From Pseudomonadota bacterium (GTDB lineage: Bacteria; Pseudomonadota; Alphaproteobacteria; Rhizobiales; Beijerinckiaceae), in contig JAFAAP010000176.1 of the NCBI GenBank assembly GCA_023426505.1, forward strand, positions 1 through 8,496: a DNA stretch of 8,496 nucleotides, given 5' to 3'. Under the pieces are notes generated by a model that worked only from the letters and a program-made list of their open reading frames with translations, ran no database searches and was not told the origin of the DNA. Shown one piece after another: positions 1 through 6,386 of the stretch (position 1 is the first letter of the stretch; every line of letters starts with the position of its first letter). A program made the translations under genes and the position numbers.

Positions 1-12
1 GGGGCGACACTG

Positions 13-1092
13 ATGCGGAACATTGTACCGCTGGCTGCGGATGTGATCCCACTGCGTACCTCATCAAGGCAACCACCCAGCAAGACCCTGCCTCCAGGCT
101 ACATTCATCTCGGCGTTTCCAAAGAGATCGTTCCAACACTGCGCGAGTTCGGCCTCGATCCCGACCCGCTCATCCGCGCAGCCGGTCTCGATCCCCGCCT
201 GTTCGAGGACAGTACCAACGTCGTTTCGTTTCCTGCCTTGGCCCAGTTGTACACTCTGTGCGTGGAGCACACGCGCTGCCCTCATTTCGGGCTGCTGGTC
301 GGCCAGCGTGCCACGATCCTGTCCATGGATCTGGTCGGGCGCCTGATGCAGCACTCGGAGACCGTCGGCGAGGCCCTGGAAGGGTTCGTATCCAACCTGA
401 GTGCCCAGGATCGGGCCGTGGTGGCCTCGCTGAGGGTCAGCGACGGCCTGGCTTTGCTCACGTACGCTGTCTATCAGCCGCAGATGGAAAGTGCGGAGCA
501 GGTCACCGATGCGGCCCTGGCCGTTACAGGAAATGTACTACGGGCCCTGTGCGGCTCCGACTGGCACCCGGCCGAGGTGCTGGTGCCCCGCGTGACGCCA
601 ACCGATCCACAGCCCTATCGATACCATTTCCGCGCTCCGGTCCGGTTCAACCAGGAGAGCGCCACCCTCGTCTTCCCGACCGAGGACCTGAAGCGCAGGG
701 TGGCCGGGGCCGATCCGCTGCTACGGATGATGCTGGAGGACCGCCTGCGGCAGTTGAGGGCTGACGCGGGGGGCGACTTCTCGGACGAGATCCGGCGGCT
801 GCTGCGCACGCGGCTGACCCGCACCCGCTGCTCGGCCGAGGATATCGCCGAGTTTCTGGCGATGCACCGCCGCACCTTGAGTCGCCGCCTTAAGGGCAGT
901 GGCCATGGCTACCGATCGATGAGGAACGAGGTTCGCTTCGAGATCGCCCGGCATTTGCTCGAAGATACCGAGATATCCCTCGGCGAGATTGCCGCAGCGC
1001 TCGGCTACTCCGAGGCGAGCGCGTTCACCCGTGCCTTCCGGCGCTGGTCGGGTTGTACACCCAGCGCTTGGCGGACGGGCCGGCCCGCGTAA
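13..1092 (+). CDS. AraC-family transcriptional regulator (arabinose-binding-type N-terminal domain)
   Basis: Predicted cytoplasmic DNA-binding regulator of 359 residues. Residues about 30-220 match the 'AraC arabinose-binding' domain seen in OruR/ArgR-like regulators: an opening GYIHLGVSKEIVPTLREFG, then a long effector or dimerisation domain. Residues about 265-352 form the AraC/XylS DNA-binding domain with two helix-turn-helix units: SAEDIAEFLAMHRRTLSRRL (274-293) and a second around 321-347 with IAAALGYSEASAFTRAFRRW. The C-terminal PSAWR is the usual end of the fold. The effector is unknown; no ligand can be read from the sequence. The reading frame is open back to the window edge (GGG GCG ACA CTG before ATG), so the true start could lie upstream of the window, and no clear ribosome binding site is visible in the 12 bases present. 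It lies 241 bases ahead of the envelope gene pair and on the same strand, so local control of that pair is plausible but unproven. Confidence 0.94.
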   Translation: MRNIVPLAADVIPLRTSSRQPPSKTLPPGYIHLGVSKEIVPTLREFGLDPDPLIRAAGLDPRLFEDSTNVVSFPALAQLYTLCVEHTRCPHFGLLVGQRATILSMDLVGRLMQHSETVGEALEGFVSNLSAQDRAVVASLRVSDGLALLTYAVYQPQMESAEQVTDAALAVTGNVLRALCGSDWHPAEVLVPRVTPTDPQPYRYHFRAPVRFNQESATLVFPTEDLKRRVAGADPLLRMMLEDRLRQLRADAGGDFSDEIRRLLRTRLTRTRCSAEDIAEFLAMHRRTLSRRLKGSGHGYRSMRNEVRFEIARHLLEDTEISLGEIAAALGYSEASAFTRAFRRWSGCTPSAWRTGRPA

Positions 1093-1178
1093 CGCCAGTG
1101 CCGTTTCGCATAGCCGAGTTCTTGGGAAAAAGTCTGCGAATTGAGCGCGGGGCCCCTGCGTCCCGCTGGCGTCCTAAA

Positions 1179-1226
1179 CTGTCAAGAGATCGTCCCGAGC
1201 GGTCAAGCGCAGTGTACCGGTCGAGC
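1179..1226 (+). promoter_or_regulatory. Three related 9-base direct repeats, candidate operator
   Basis: Three similar 9-mers lie on the same strand: CTGTCAAGA (1179-1187), CGGTCAAGC (1200-1208) and CGGTCGAGC (1218-1226). Their starts are 21 and 18 bases apart, near two helical turns, which is typical of AraC-family half-sites. They lie 108-155 bases upstream of the ATG at 1334 and just after the AraC gene. No convincing -35/-10 pair was found near them. That they bind the neighbouring regulator is an inference. Confidence 0.3.
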
Positions 1227-1333
1227 TAGGGTCGACCCGGCAAGGGACATGGGACTGGCCGGACGAAACACCTCTCGGATGGCCGGGATTCCCATTCGCC
1301 CTGAGCTCCTGGGAACGCTTGAGGAAGGCAACG

Positions 1334-1801
1334 ATGCGGGCACTGCGCGACATTTGCAGGAGAGCTGGTCAGGCTTTCCTGATCATCACGGCGACGGGGG
1401 CCTTAGCATCACAGGCCAAGGCGAAAACGGCGCCTGCGCCGCAACCCGTGGGTCGAGTTTCCATCGATCAGACCCACCTCGCCTTCATCGGCAGCACAGC
1501 GGTCGGCGGCGGCACGCTGTTCTACCGCGGGCGCTCCTATCCCTTCACCATCAATGGTCTCGGCGTCGGTGGCATCGGCGCCTCGAAGGTCAAGGCGACC
1601 GGTGACGTCTACCAGCTTACCCGGGTCTCGGACTTGGCCGGCGTTTATGGGCAGGTGCGCCTGGGCTGGGCCCTGGCGGACCAGGGCCACGGCCGGCTCT
1701 GGCTGCAAAACGACAAGGGCGTGGTGCTGCGGCTGCGTACGGAACGCGAGGGCCTGATGTTGGCCGCCGGGGCCGATGCCGTCCGCATTCAACTGCGATG
1801 A
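1334..1801 (+). CDS. Small exported protein of unknown function
   Basis: A 155-residue protein with an N-terminal signal peptide: basic start MRALRDICRR, hydrophobic AGQAFLIITATGALAS, then a likely signal peptidase I site near QAKA (27-30). The mature part is Gly-rich (STAVGGGTLFYRGRSYPF; NGLGVGGIGASKV) and ends in a beta-rich stretch (GRLWLQNDKGVVLRLRTERE). It is reminiscent of small periplasmic proteins of the YSC84-like/DUF1134 kind, but I cannot assign it to a named family with certainty. ATG 1334 is preferred over the in-frame TTG at 1319 because GAGGAAGG (1321-1328) sits five bases before it and serves as ribosome binding site. The stop TGA (1799-1801) is four bases before the ATG of the hydrolase gene, so the two are almost surely co-transcribed and probably act together in the envelope. 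The biochemical role is unknown. Confidence 0.82.
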   Translation: MRALRDICRRAGQAFLIITATGALASQAKAKTAPAPQPVGRVSIDQTHLAFIGSTAVGGGTLFYRGRSYPFTINGLGVGGIGASKVKATGDVYQLTRVSDLAGVYGQVRLGWALADQGHGRLWLQNDKGVVLRLRTEREGLMLAAGADAVRIQLR

Positions 1802-1805
1802 GCCG

Positions 1806-3029
1806 ATGGTCGCTCTTCGCAGCCTGCTAGCCCTTGCACTCCTCTTGGCGCCGGGCGCGTGTGCCAGCGTCAAGGGCGTGCTGGTGCCCGTGAGCGCCTC
1901 GGTTCACGGCACCAGCAAGGTGGACATGCTGGTCGCGACCACCCGCAAGCGGACGGATCCGGCAGAGCTGTTCTCGGGTGACCGCGGGCCGGCTGCGGCG
2001 TTCGCCAACATCATGGTCTCGATCCCACCCGAGAGCGCCCGGCAGGTCGGCGAGGTGCAGTGGCCGCGGCAGGTGCCTGGTAACCCCGCGACCGACTTCG
2101 TGACGCTTAAAGCAGATGTCATCGACCGGGATCAGGCGCTCGGCTGGTTCCACCGAAGCCTGCGGGCCGTGCCCAAGCGGCAGGTTCTGGTCTTCATCCA
2201 TGGCTTCAACAATCGGTTCGAGGACGCGGTCTTCCGCTTCGCCCAGATCGTGCACGACTCTGGTGCCCCGGTGGTGCCGATCCTGTTCACCTGGCCCTCG
2301 CGCGGTAGCGTGCTGGCCTATGGCTATGACCGCGAGAGCACCGCTTACTCCCGCAACGGCTTGGAAACACTGCTGAAGGCGATCTCCCGCGATCCGTCTG
2401 TCGGAGAAATCTCGATCCTGGCGCATTCGATGGGCAATTCGCTGGCGCTCGAGACCTTGCGCCAGATGGCGATCCGGGACGGGCGGGTCACTCCCAAGAT
2501 CCGCAACGTCCTGCTTGCGGCTCCCGACGTCGACGTCGACCTCGCCCGCGAGGCGATCATCGACATGGGCCCGAAAGCCAACCGCCCAGCCTTCACCCTG
2601 TTCGTGTCGCAAGACGACCGGGCGCTGGCCGTCTCCCGGCGGGTGTGGGGCAGCGAGGCGCGACTGGGCGCGATCAACCCCGATCAGGAGCCGTACCGGA
2701 CCCAGCTCGAACAGGCGAACATCACGGTGCTGGACCTAACGAAGCTCAAGGCGGGCGATGCCCTCAACCATGGCAAGTTCGCCGAGAGCCCCGAGGTCGT
2801 CCAGCTCATCGGCAAGCGCCTTGCCGAGGGTCAGACAGTGACGGACTCCCGCATCGGATTGGGCGACCGGATCATCCAGGTGACGGCCGGTGCGGCCACG
2901 GCTGTGGGCACGGCGGCCGGTCTGGCCGTATCGGCTCCGGTCGCGGTAATCGATCCCCAAACCCGGCAAAGCCTTGGAGGCCATGTCGAGGAGATGGGGC
3001 AGTCGGCCTCCAATGCCGTGGCGCCTTAA
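1806..3029 (+). CDS. Alpha/beta hydrolase of the DUF900 type, exported or lipoprotein
   Basis: A 407-residue predicted serine hydrolase. Residues 1-19 (MVALRSLLALALLLAPGAC) look like a signal peptide ending in Cys19. PGAC is an imperfect lipobox (Pro at -3), so either a lipoprotein or a cleaved periplasmic form is possible. The core begins at MLVATTRKR (41-49), the family's usual opening. Strand plus oxyanion loop: VLVFIHGFNN (127-136). Nucleophile Ser208 in AHSMG (206-210). Likely acid Asp241 in AAPDVDVD, and catalytic His322 in LNHGKF. The substrate is unknown; an ester or acyl bond is expected. After the fold there is an unusual tail with an Ala/Gly-rich hydrophobic stretch (about 359-382). 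The start at 1806 gives the signal peptide a basic N-terminus. An in-frame ATG at 1776 would add ten residues and overlap the upstream gene by 26 bases. Neither start has a strong ribosome binding site, which suits translational coupling. Confidence 0.92.
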   Translation: MVALRSLLALALLLAPGACASVKGVLVPVSASVHGTSKVDMLVATTRKRTDPAELFSGDRGPAAAFANIMVSIPPESARQVGEVQWPRQVPGNPATDFVTLKADVIDRDQALGWFHRSLRAVPKRQVLVFIHGFNNRFEDAVFRFAQIVHDSGAPVVPILFTWPSRGSVLAYGYDRESTAYSRNGLETLLKAISRDPSVGEISILAHSMGNSLALETLRQMAIRDGRVTPKIRNVLLAAPDVDVDLAREAIIDMGPKANRPAFTLFVSQDDRALAVSRRVWGSEARLGAINPDQEPYRTQLEQANITVLDLTKLKAGDALNHGKFAESPEVVQLIGKRLAEGQTVTDSRIGLGDRIIQVTAGAATAVGTAAGLAVSAPVAVIDPQTRQSLGGHVEEMGQSASNAVAP

Positions 3030-3035
3030 GCCTCC

Positions 3036-3051
3036 CCCGGCTCGTGCCGGG
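3036..3051 (+). terminator. GC-rich hairpin just after the hydrolase stop
   Basis: CCCGGC-TCGT-GCCGGG forms a perfect six-pair stem with a four-base loop, six bases after the TAA of the hydrolase gene. No T-run follows, so it is not a classical intrinsic terminator. It may attenuate transcription or protect the 3' end of the mRNA of the gene pair, while allowing some read-through into the cyclase gene. Confidence 0.3.
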
Positions 3052-3164
3052 ACCGAACCGGCAGTGCCGCGGCGCCGGATCCCCGCCGCCATGAGATCGA
3101 CCCAATGATAACGTCCGGTGACATCGGCATTCTCAGGGATGAACGGGATCCGGGTCTGGCTACT

Positions 3165-5045
3165 ATGGACGGGAAGCAGGTACAGCGTCGACTGGCTGCC
3201 ATTCTGGCGGCCGACGTCGTGGGCTATAGCCGCCTCATGCGGGCGAACGAGGTGGGAACGCTGGCGACCCTCATGGAACACCGCAGGAAGCTGATTGATC
3301 CACTGATTGCGGAGCACCATGGCCGCATCGTCAAGCTCACCGGAGATGGGGTGCTTGCTGAGTTCGCGAGCGTCGTGAACGCGGTCGAATGCGGCACGCG
3401 GATCCAGCAGGGGATGAATGCCCGCAACGCTGGAGTCCCGGAGGACCGGCGTGTCGCTTTCCGCATTGGCATCCACCTCGGCGACATCATCAGCCAGGGC
3501 GACGACATTTTCGGCGACGGCGTCAACATCGCGGCTCGCCTCGAAAGCATCGCCCAGCCCGGTGGCGTCGCGGTATCCGCCGTCGTGCGGGAGAACGTCG
3601 AAAACCGGCTCGATCTGTCCTTCGAGGATATCGGCGAGCAGGCGCTGAAGAACATCGACCGTCCGGTCCTTGTCTTCAATGTGTATGTCGGCGCGCCGCC
3701 ACCGCAGGCCCATGCGGCTGCGTCTGCCGCGTCTGTCCCTCGGGAGAGTGCGCCGCCGGGGAAGCCGTCGATCGCGGTCCTGCCATTCGTCAACGTGAGC
3801 GGCGATCCGGAGCAGGAGTACTTCTCCGACGGCATCACGGAGGACATCATCACCGACCTGTCGAAGATCTCAGGGTTGTTCGTGGTGGGCCGCCATTCGG
3901 CCTTCGCCTACAAGGGTCAGGCGGTGGATCTCCGGCAGGTCGCCCGAGAGCTTGGCGTGCGCTTCCTCCTCGAGGGCAGTGTGCGCAAGGCCGGGCAGCG
4001 GGTGCGCATCACCGGCCAGCTCATCGATGGTTCTGATGGCGGGCACCTGTGGGCGGAGCGGTACGATCGCGACCTGACCGACGTGTTCGCCGTGCAGGAC
4101 GAGATCACCCGCGCGATCGTCGACCAGCTCAAGATCCGGCTGCTGCCGCAGGAGAAGACGGCAGTCGCACAGCCGCCGACCTCCGACGTGGAGGCTTACA
4201 CGCATTACCTGAGGGGGCGCCAGATCTTCCACCAGGGCACGAGGGCATCACTGACCCTGGCCCGGCAATTGTTCGCGCGGGCGGTCGAGCTCGATCCGCA
4301 GTATGCCCGGGCCTACGCCGGAATCGCGGATTGCGACTCGCGCCTCCGCTCCAAGCACGGCGGCACGGTTCCGGTCGACGAGATCCTGGCGACGGTCGAC
4401 AGAGCCCTGACCATCGATCCGAACCTGGCTGAGGCCCATGCCGCCCGGGGCTACGCCCTGATGGTGGCCGACCGGCGCGGCGAAGCGCCCGCTGCATTCC
4501 AGCGCGCGCTGGCGCTCGATCCCACCTGCCATGAAGCGCATTACCATTTCGCCGACTTTTGTGTCACGGCAGGCGACTTCGAACAGGCAGCGCAGCACTA
4601 CGTCCGCGCCTTGGAGATTAAGCCGGACGATTACCTCTCGCCGATCCTGCTCTTAGGGATATTTCGGTCGCTGGGGCGCCCGCAGGAGGCGGAAGGCTAT
4701 GCTCGCATTGGGCTAAAAAGGGCCGAGGAGGCGCTGAGGCTCCGCCCGGAAGATTCCAAGCCCGCGCAACTGGGCGCGACAGCACTCGCGACGCTGGGCG
4801 AGCAGAACCGGGCGAGGGAATGGCTGGCACGGGCGTTGGCCATTGATCCAGATGACAACGGCACCCGCTACAATGCTGCTTGCGTCTATGCGTTGCTCGG
4901 CGAAGCCAACCGCGCCATCGACTTGCTGGAGGTGTATCTGAGCCAAGTGGGTCCTGACCTGAAGCTGTGGTTCAAGAACGACTCCGATCTCGCCTCAATC
5001 CGCAACCATCCGCGCTACGCGAGATTGCTCGAACTCGCCGGATAG
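3165..5045 (+). CDS. Class III adenylate cyclase with TolB-like domain and TPR repeats
   Basis: A 626-residue predicted cytoplasmic enzyme that makes cAMP from ATP. The cyclase homology domain covers about 9-170. Metal-binding Asp17 lies in AAILAADVVGYS and Asp61 in KLTGDG. The ATP-specifying pair is Lys57 and Asp114 (DDIFGDGVN), and the transition-state pair is Asn121 and Arg125 (VNIAARL). All are present, so it should be active as adenylate rather than guanylate cyclase. After an Ala/Pro-rich linker (about 176-199) comes a TolB-N-terminal/FlgO-like domain (PSIAVLPFVN through DEITRAIVDQL, about 200-322), then TPR-like repeats (about 345-625), e.g. ARQLFARAVELDPQYARAYAG and AAFQRALALDPTCHEAHYHF. 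These are usually protein-binding modules. No membrane segment is seen. ATG 3165 is chosen because family members start a few residues before RRLAAIL; ATG 3105 would add 20 residues, and neither has a clear ribosome binding site. It follows the hydrolase by 135 bases (75 from 3105), so co-transcription is possible. Confidence 0.94.
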   Translation: MDGKQVQRRLAAILAADVVGYSRLMRANEVGTLATLMEHRRKLIDPLIAEHHGRIVKLTGDGVLAEFASVVNAVECGTRIQQGMNARNAGVPEDRRVAFRIGIHLGDIISQGDDIFGDGVNIAARLESIAQPGGVAVSAVVRENVENRLDLSFEDIGEQALKNIDRPVLVFNVYVGAPPPQAHAAASAASVPRESAPPGKPSIAVLPFVNVSGDPEQEYFSDGITEDIITDLSKISGLFVVGRHSAFAYKGQAVDLRQVARELGVRFLLEGSVRKAGQRVRITGQLIDGSDGGHLWAERYDRDLTDVFAVQDEITRAIVDQLKIRLLPQEKTAVAQPPTSDVEAYTHYLRGRQIFHQGTRASLTLARQLFARAVELDPQYARAYAGIADCDSRLRSKHGGTVPVDEILATVDRALTIDPNLAEAHAARGYALMVADRRGEAPAAFQRALALDPTCHEAHYHFADFCVTAGDFEQAAQHYVRALEIKPDDYLSPILLLGIFRSLGRPQEAEGYARIGLKRAEEALRLRPEDSKPAQLGATALATLGEQNRAREWLARALAIDPDDNGTRYNAACVYALLGEANRAIDLLEVYLSQVGPDLKLWFKNDSDLASIRNHPRYARLLELAG

Positions 5046-5068
5046 TGGGTAAGCGTGACAGATCGATC

Positions 5069-5118
5069 AGGATCACTCCTCGCAGAGCGGCCTTCATGCG
5101 CGGGCCCGCCTTGATCCT
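5069..5118. terminator. Possible bidirectional terminator between convergent genes
   Basis: The only gap between the cyclase stop (5045) and the HD-protein stop (5137) holds a 7-base inverted repeat, AGGATCA (5069-5075) with TGATCCT (5112-5118). A perfect palindrome GCGGGCCCGC (5100-5109) lies inside the 36-base loop. There is no T-run on either strand. The assignment rests mainly on position between convergent genes. Confidence 0.22.
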
Positions 5119-5136
5119 CTTTCATGAGCCGCAATG

Positions 5137-5982
5137 TCATCGCTGCGGTCCCATAAGGGCGAAGGCGTTCTCAGCACAGAACACGTGGCTATGCAGGTTA
5201 GCGATCCACTGTCGGCCCGCCGCCGTGACGTTTAAGTGCGCGATGGCTTCCTCCAAGTGTGGCGAGACGCTGGTCCAGTAGAAGTCGGGATAGCGCTCAA
5301 CCAAGTCCGCTGGCGAGGCATAGCCGAGCTGGCGGTTGAGGCCGATCTCCTCGAACTCTTGGAACAGAGCATTGGCCTTCTTCAGGTAGAGGGGATCGCC
5401 GAGCTGCCCGATCAGGTCCGCAGCCTGGACCAGCCGTCCCTCGTGATCCTCCTGTCCGAGAGCGGAGGGTTCCCGGACCGGAAAGCGCGTGAACTCGACC
5501 GCCCGCGCAATCCGCTCGGCGTCGAGCCGAGGCGAGCCCGCCAGACGATCCATGATGAAGAGCTTGGAGCGGTCGACGTGATATGGGGCGAGCGCCGCAT
5601 CCGATGCCCCGCGCGGCAGGGTCACGGTCGCTCCGTTCGCGTCCACCACGAACCGATCCTTGCCGTCACCCTTCAGAATGCCGCGGACATAGCCGATGTC
5701 ATGCAGCAGGCAGGCGACGATCAGGTGCGTGTAGTCGTCCGGCTCCAGGCGTTCGGTCAACATCCGGCCATGGAGGATGTCCCGCCCGACGAGGGTGACC
5801 AGGAAGGTGTGCTCGACATTGTGGTAGAGGGCATCGCTCCGGCCGAGGCATTCCAGCGCCATGCGAGCGGCGCCGTCGAGCCGCTCGGCTTTGTCCTGGT
5901 GCGAGGAGCCGAACCATCGGCGGAAGTCGTTCGCGATATACTTCCCGAGTACGTCCGCCATGATTGCGGGCATCGTCATCAT
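5137..5982 (-). CDS. HD-domain metal-dependent phosphohydrolase
   Basis: A 281-residue predicted cytoplasmic hydrolase of the HD superfamily. Metal ligands that can be seen: His54 and His58 in YHNVEH (53-58), the His94-Asp95 doublet in ACLLHDIGYVRG, and a downstream Asp189 in QAADLIGQLGDP. The YHNxxH signature with a following LLHDI is shared with class I cyclic-nucleotide phosphodiesterases, but also with other bacterial HD hydrolases, so the substrate (cyclic nucleotide, nucleotide or other phosphate ester) is open. No sensor domain or membrane segment is visible. The start at 5982 is well supported: on the coding strand GGGGAG lies just upstream with a six-base spacer, and a TATAAT -10 lies 36 bases before the ATG. 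The N-terminus has four Met within eight residues, so initiation a few codons later cannot be excluded. It converges on the cyclase gene with 91 bases between the stops. Confidence 0.93.
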   Translation of the reverse strand: MMTMPAIMADVLGKYIANDFRRWFGSSHQDKAERLDGAARMALECLGRSDALYHNVEHTFLVTLVGRDILHGRMLTERLEPDDYTHLIVACLLHDIGYVRGILKGDGKDRFVVDANGATVTLPRGASDAALAPYHVDRSKLFIMDRLAGSPRLDAERIARAVEFTRFPVREPSALGQEDHEGRLVQAADLIGQLGDPLYLKKANALFQEFEEIGLNRQLGYASPADLVERYPDFYWTSVSPHLEEAIAHLNVTAAGRQWIANLHSHVFCAENAFALMGPQR

Positions 5983-6018
5983 GCAAGTCTCCCCGAGAGC
6001 GGGCAGCCCTTACTGGAG

Positions 6019-6024
6019 ATTATA
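6019..6024 (-). promoter_or_regulatory. -10 element (TATAAT) of the HD-protein gene
   Basis: On the coding strand of the HD gene a perfect TATAAT (complement of ATTATA at 6019-6024) lies 36 bases before its ATG, giving a predicted transcript start near 6012 and a leader of about 30 bases that contains the GGGGAG ribosome binding site. No good TTGACA-like -35 exists at 16-18 bases; an inverted repeat occupies that place, which suggests an activator-dependent or repressed promoter. Confidence 0.5.
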
Positions 6025-6026
6025 GC

Positions 6027-6055
6027 CGAGTTCGCGCGGAAATTCTGCGCGCTCG
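6027..6055. promoter_or_regulatory. Inverted repeat over the -35 region of the HD-gene promoter
   Basis: On the + strand CGAG-tt-CGCGC is followed by nine bases (ggaaattct) and then GCGCG-CTCG. The nine paired positions form an inverted repeat broken only by a two-base insertion in one arm. It begins two bases upstream of the TATAAT, so it covers the expected -35 box. This is where a regulator operator would be expected; the binding protein is unknown. Confidence 0.4.
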
Positions 6056-6103
6056 ACAACGGGCGTCCATCCCTGTGAGCAGGCCGCCATAAGTCGAAAG
6101 GGG

Positions 6104-6123
6104 CGTGCCACCGAGCCGGCACG
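6104..6123. other. Hairpin with six-pair stem
   Basis: CGTGCC (6104-6109), an eight-base loop, and GGCACG (6118-6123) form a perfect inverted repeat. It lies upstream of the HD-gene promoter and downstream of the second AraC gene. The function is unknown; it could be part of a terminator region for the AraC transcript or a protein-binding site. Confidence 0.3.
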
Positions 6124-6162
6124 TGGATCACCCGCCATGGGTCAGGGCCATTAGGGCAGGGG

Positions 6163-6195
6163 GGCGTCGAACGACGTATCAGCGTCGCCGATGCC
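6163..6195. other. Strong hairpin with twelve-pair stem
   Basis: GGCGTCG (6163-6169) pairs with CGATGCC (6189-6195) using one G-T pair, then CGACG (6172-6176) pairs with CGTCG (6183-6187). The loop is TATCAG, and the only interruption is a 2-by-1 internal loop. It is the most stable fold I found in the non-coding DNA of this window. No T-run follows on the - strand and only a short GTTTG on the + strand, so a terminator role for the leftward AraC transcript is possible but not typical. A structured RNA or repeat element is an alternative. Confidence 0.4.
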
Positions 6196-6240
6196 GTTTG
6201 GGCGCTAAGGCCGAGGGAGACCCCTTCCGGTTAGAGCGCG

Positions 6241-6340
6241 CTACCTGGGAATATGAAATGTCCTGTTTTGGCACATCCCAGAGGTAGGCTGAAAGTCCGC
6301 ATAGGGCGGGCACATCGGATATTTATGAGGCCGGGGCAAT
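6241..6340. repeat. Probable degenerate copy of a rhizobial intergenic repeat
   Basis: The core TGTCCTGTTTTGGCACAT (6260-6277) and the later AAAGTCCGC resemble the TGTCCGCTTTTGGCACAT-type intergenic repeats common in Bradyrhizobium and relatives, which are often mis-annotated as small proteins containing 'CQKRTF'; here the - strand reads MCQNRTF. An inverted repeat frames the core: CTACCTGGGA (6241-6250) against TCCCAGAGGTAG (6276-6287), ten pairs with a two-base bulge. The family match is from memory and not verified, and the right boundary is uncertain. Confidence 0.35.
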
Positions 6341-6386
6341 TTCCTCGCGTCACCCGACTCGGACGCTGCCGTGGCCACCCTGCCAG

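Larger units (their letters stand above)
5983..6386. other. Gene-free gap with several hairpin-forming sequences
   Basis: This 404-base stretch lies between the start of the HD gene and the end of the second AraC gene. It holds the HD-gene promoter and operator-like repeat (6019-6055), a hairpin at 6104-6123, a long hairpin at 6163-6195, and a repeat-like segment at 6241-6340. I see no convincing protein gene: the + strand frame open over 6105-6287 (60 codons) has low-complexity Arg-rich content and lacks a ribosome binding site. Confidence 0.6.

Noticed and set aside
1827..2612. Long - strand open frame (261 codons) opposite the hydrolase gene
   Set aside because: It is antisense to a clear hydrolase with catalytic motifs; its product has no recognisable domain and has the composition expected of a GC-rich shadow frame.
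2736..3713. Long - strand open frame (325 codons) across the hydrolase end and the cyclase start
   Set aside because: It spans two well-supported + strand genes and the gap between them and shows no domain; this is a chance frame in GC-rich DNA.
5236..6078. Long + strand open frame (280 codons) opposite the HD gene
   Set aside because: The - strand frame has the HD metal motifs, a ribosome binding site and a TATAAT promoter; the + strand frame has none of these.
6105..6287. Small + strand frame (60 codons) in the gene-free gap
   Set aside because: It is Arg-rich, has no ribosome binding site, and runs through the strong hairpin and the repeat-like segment.
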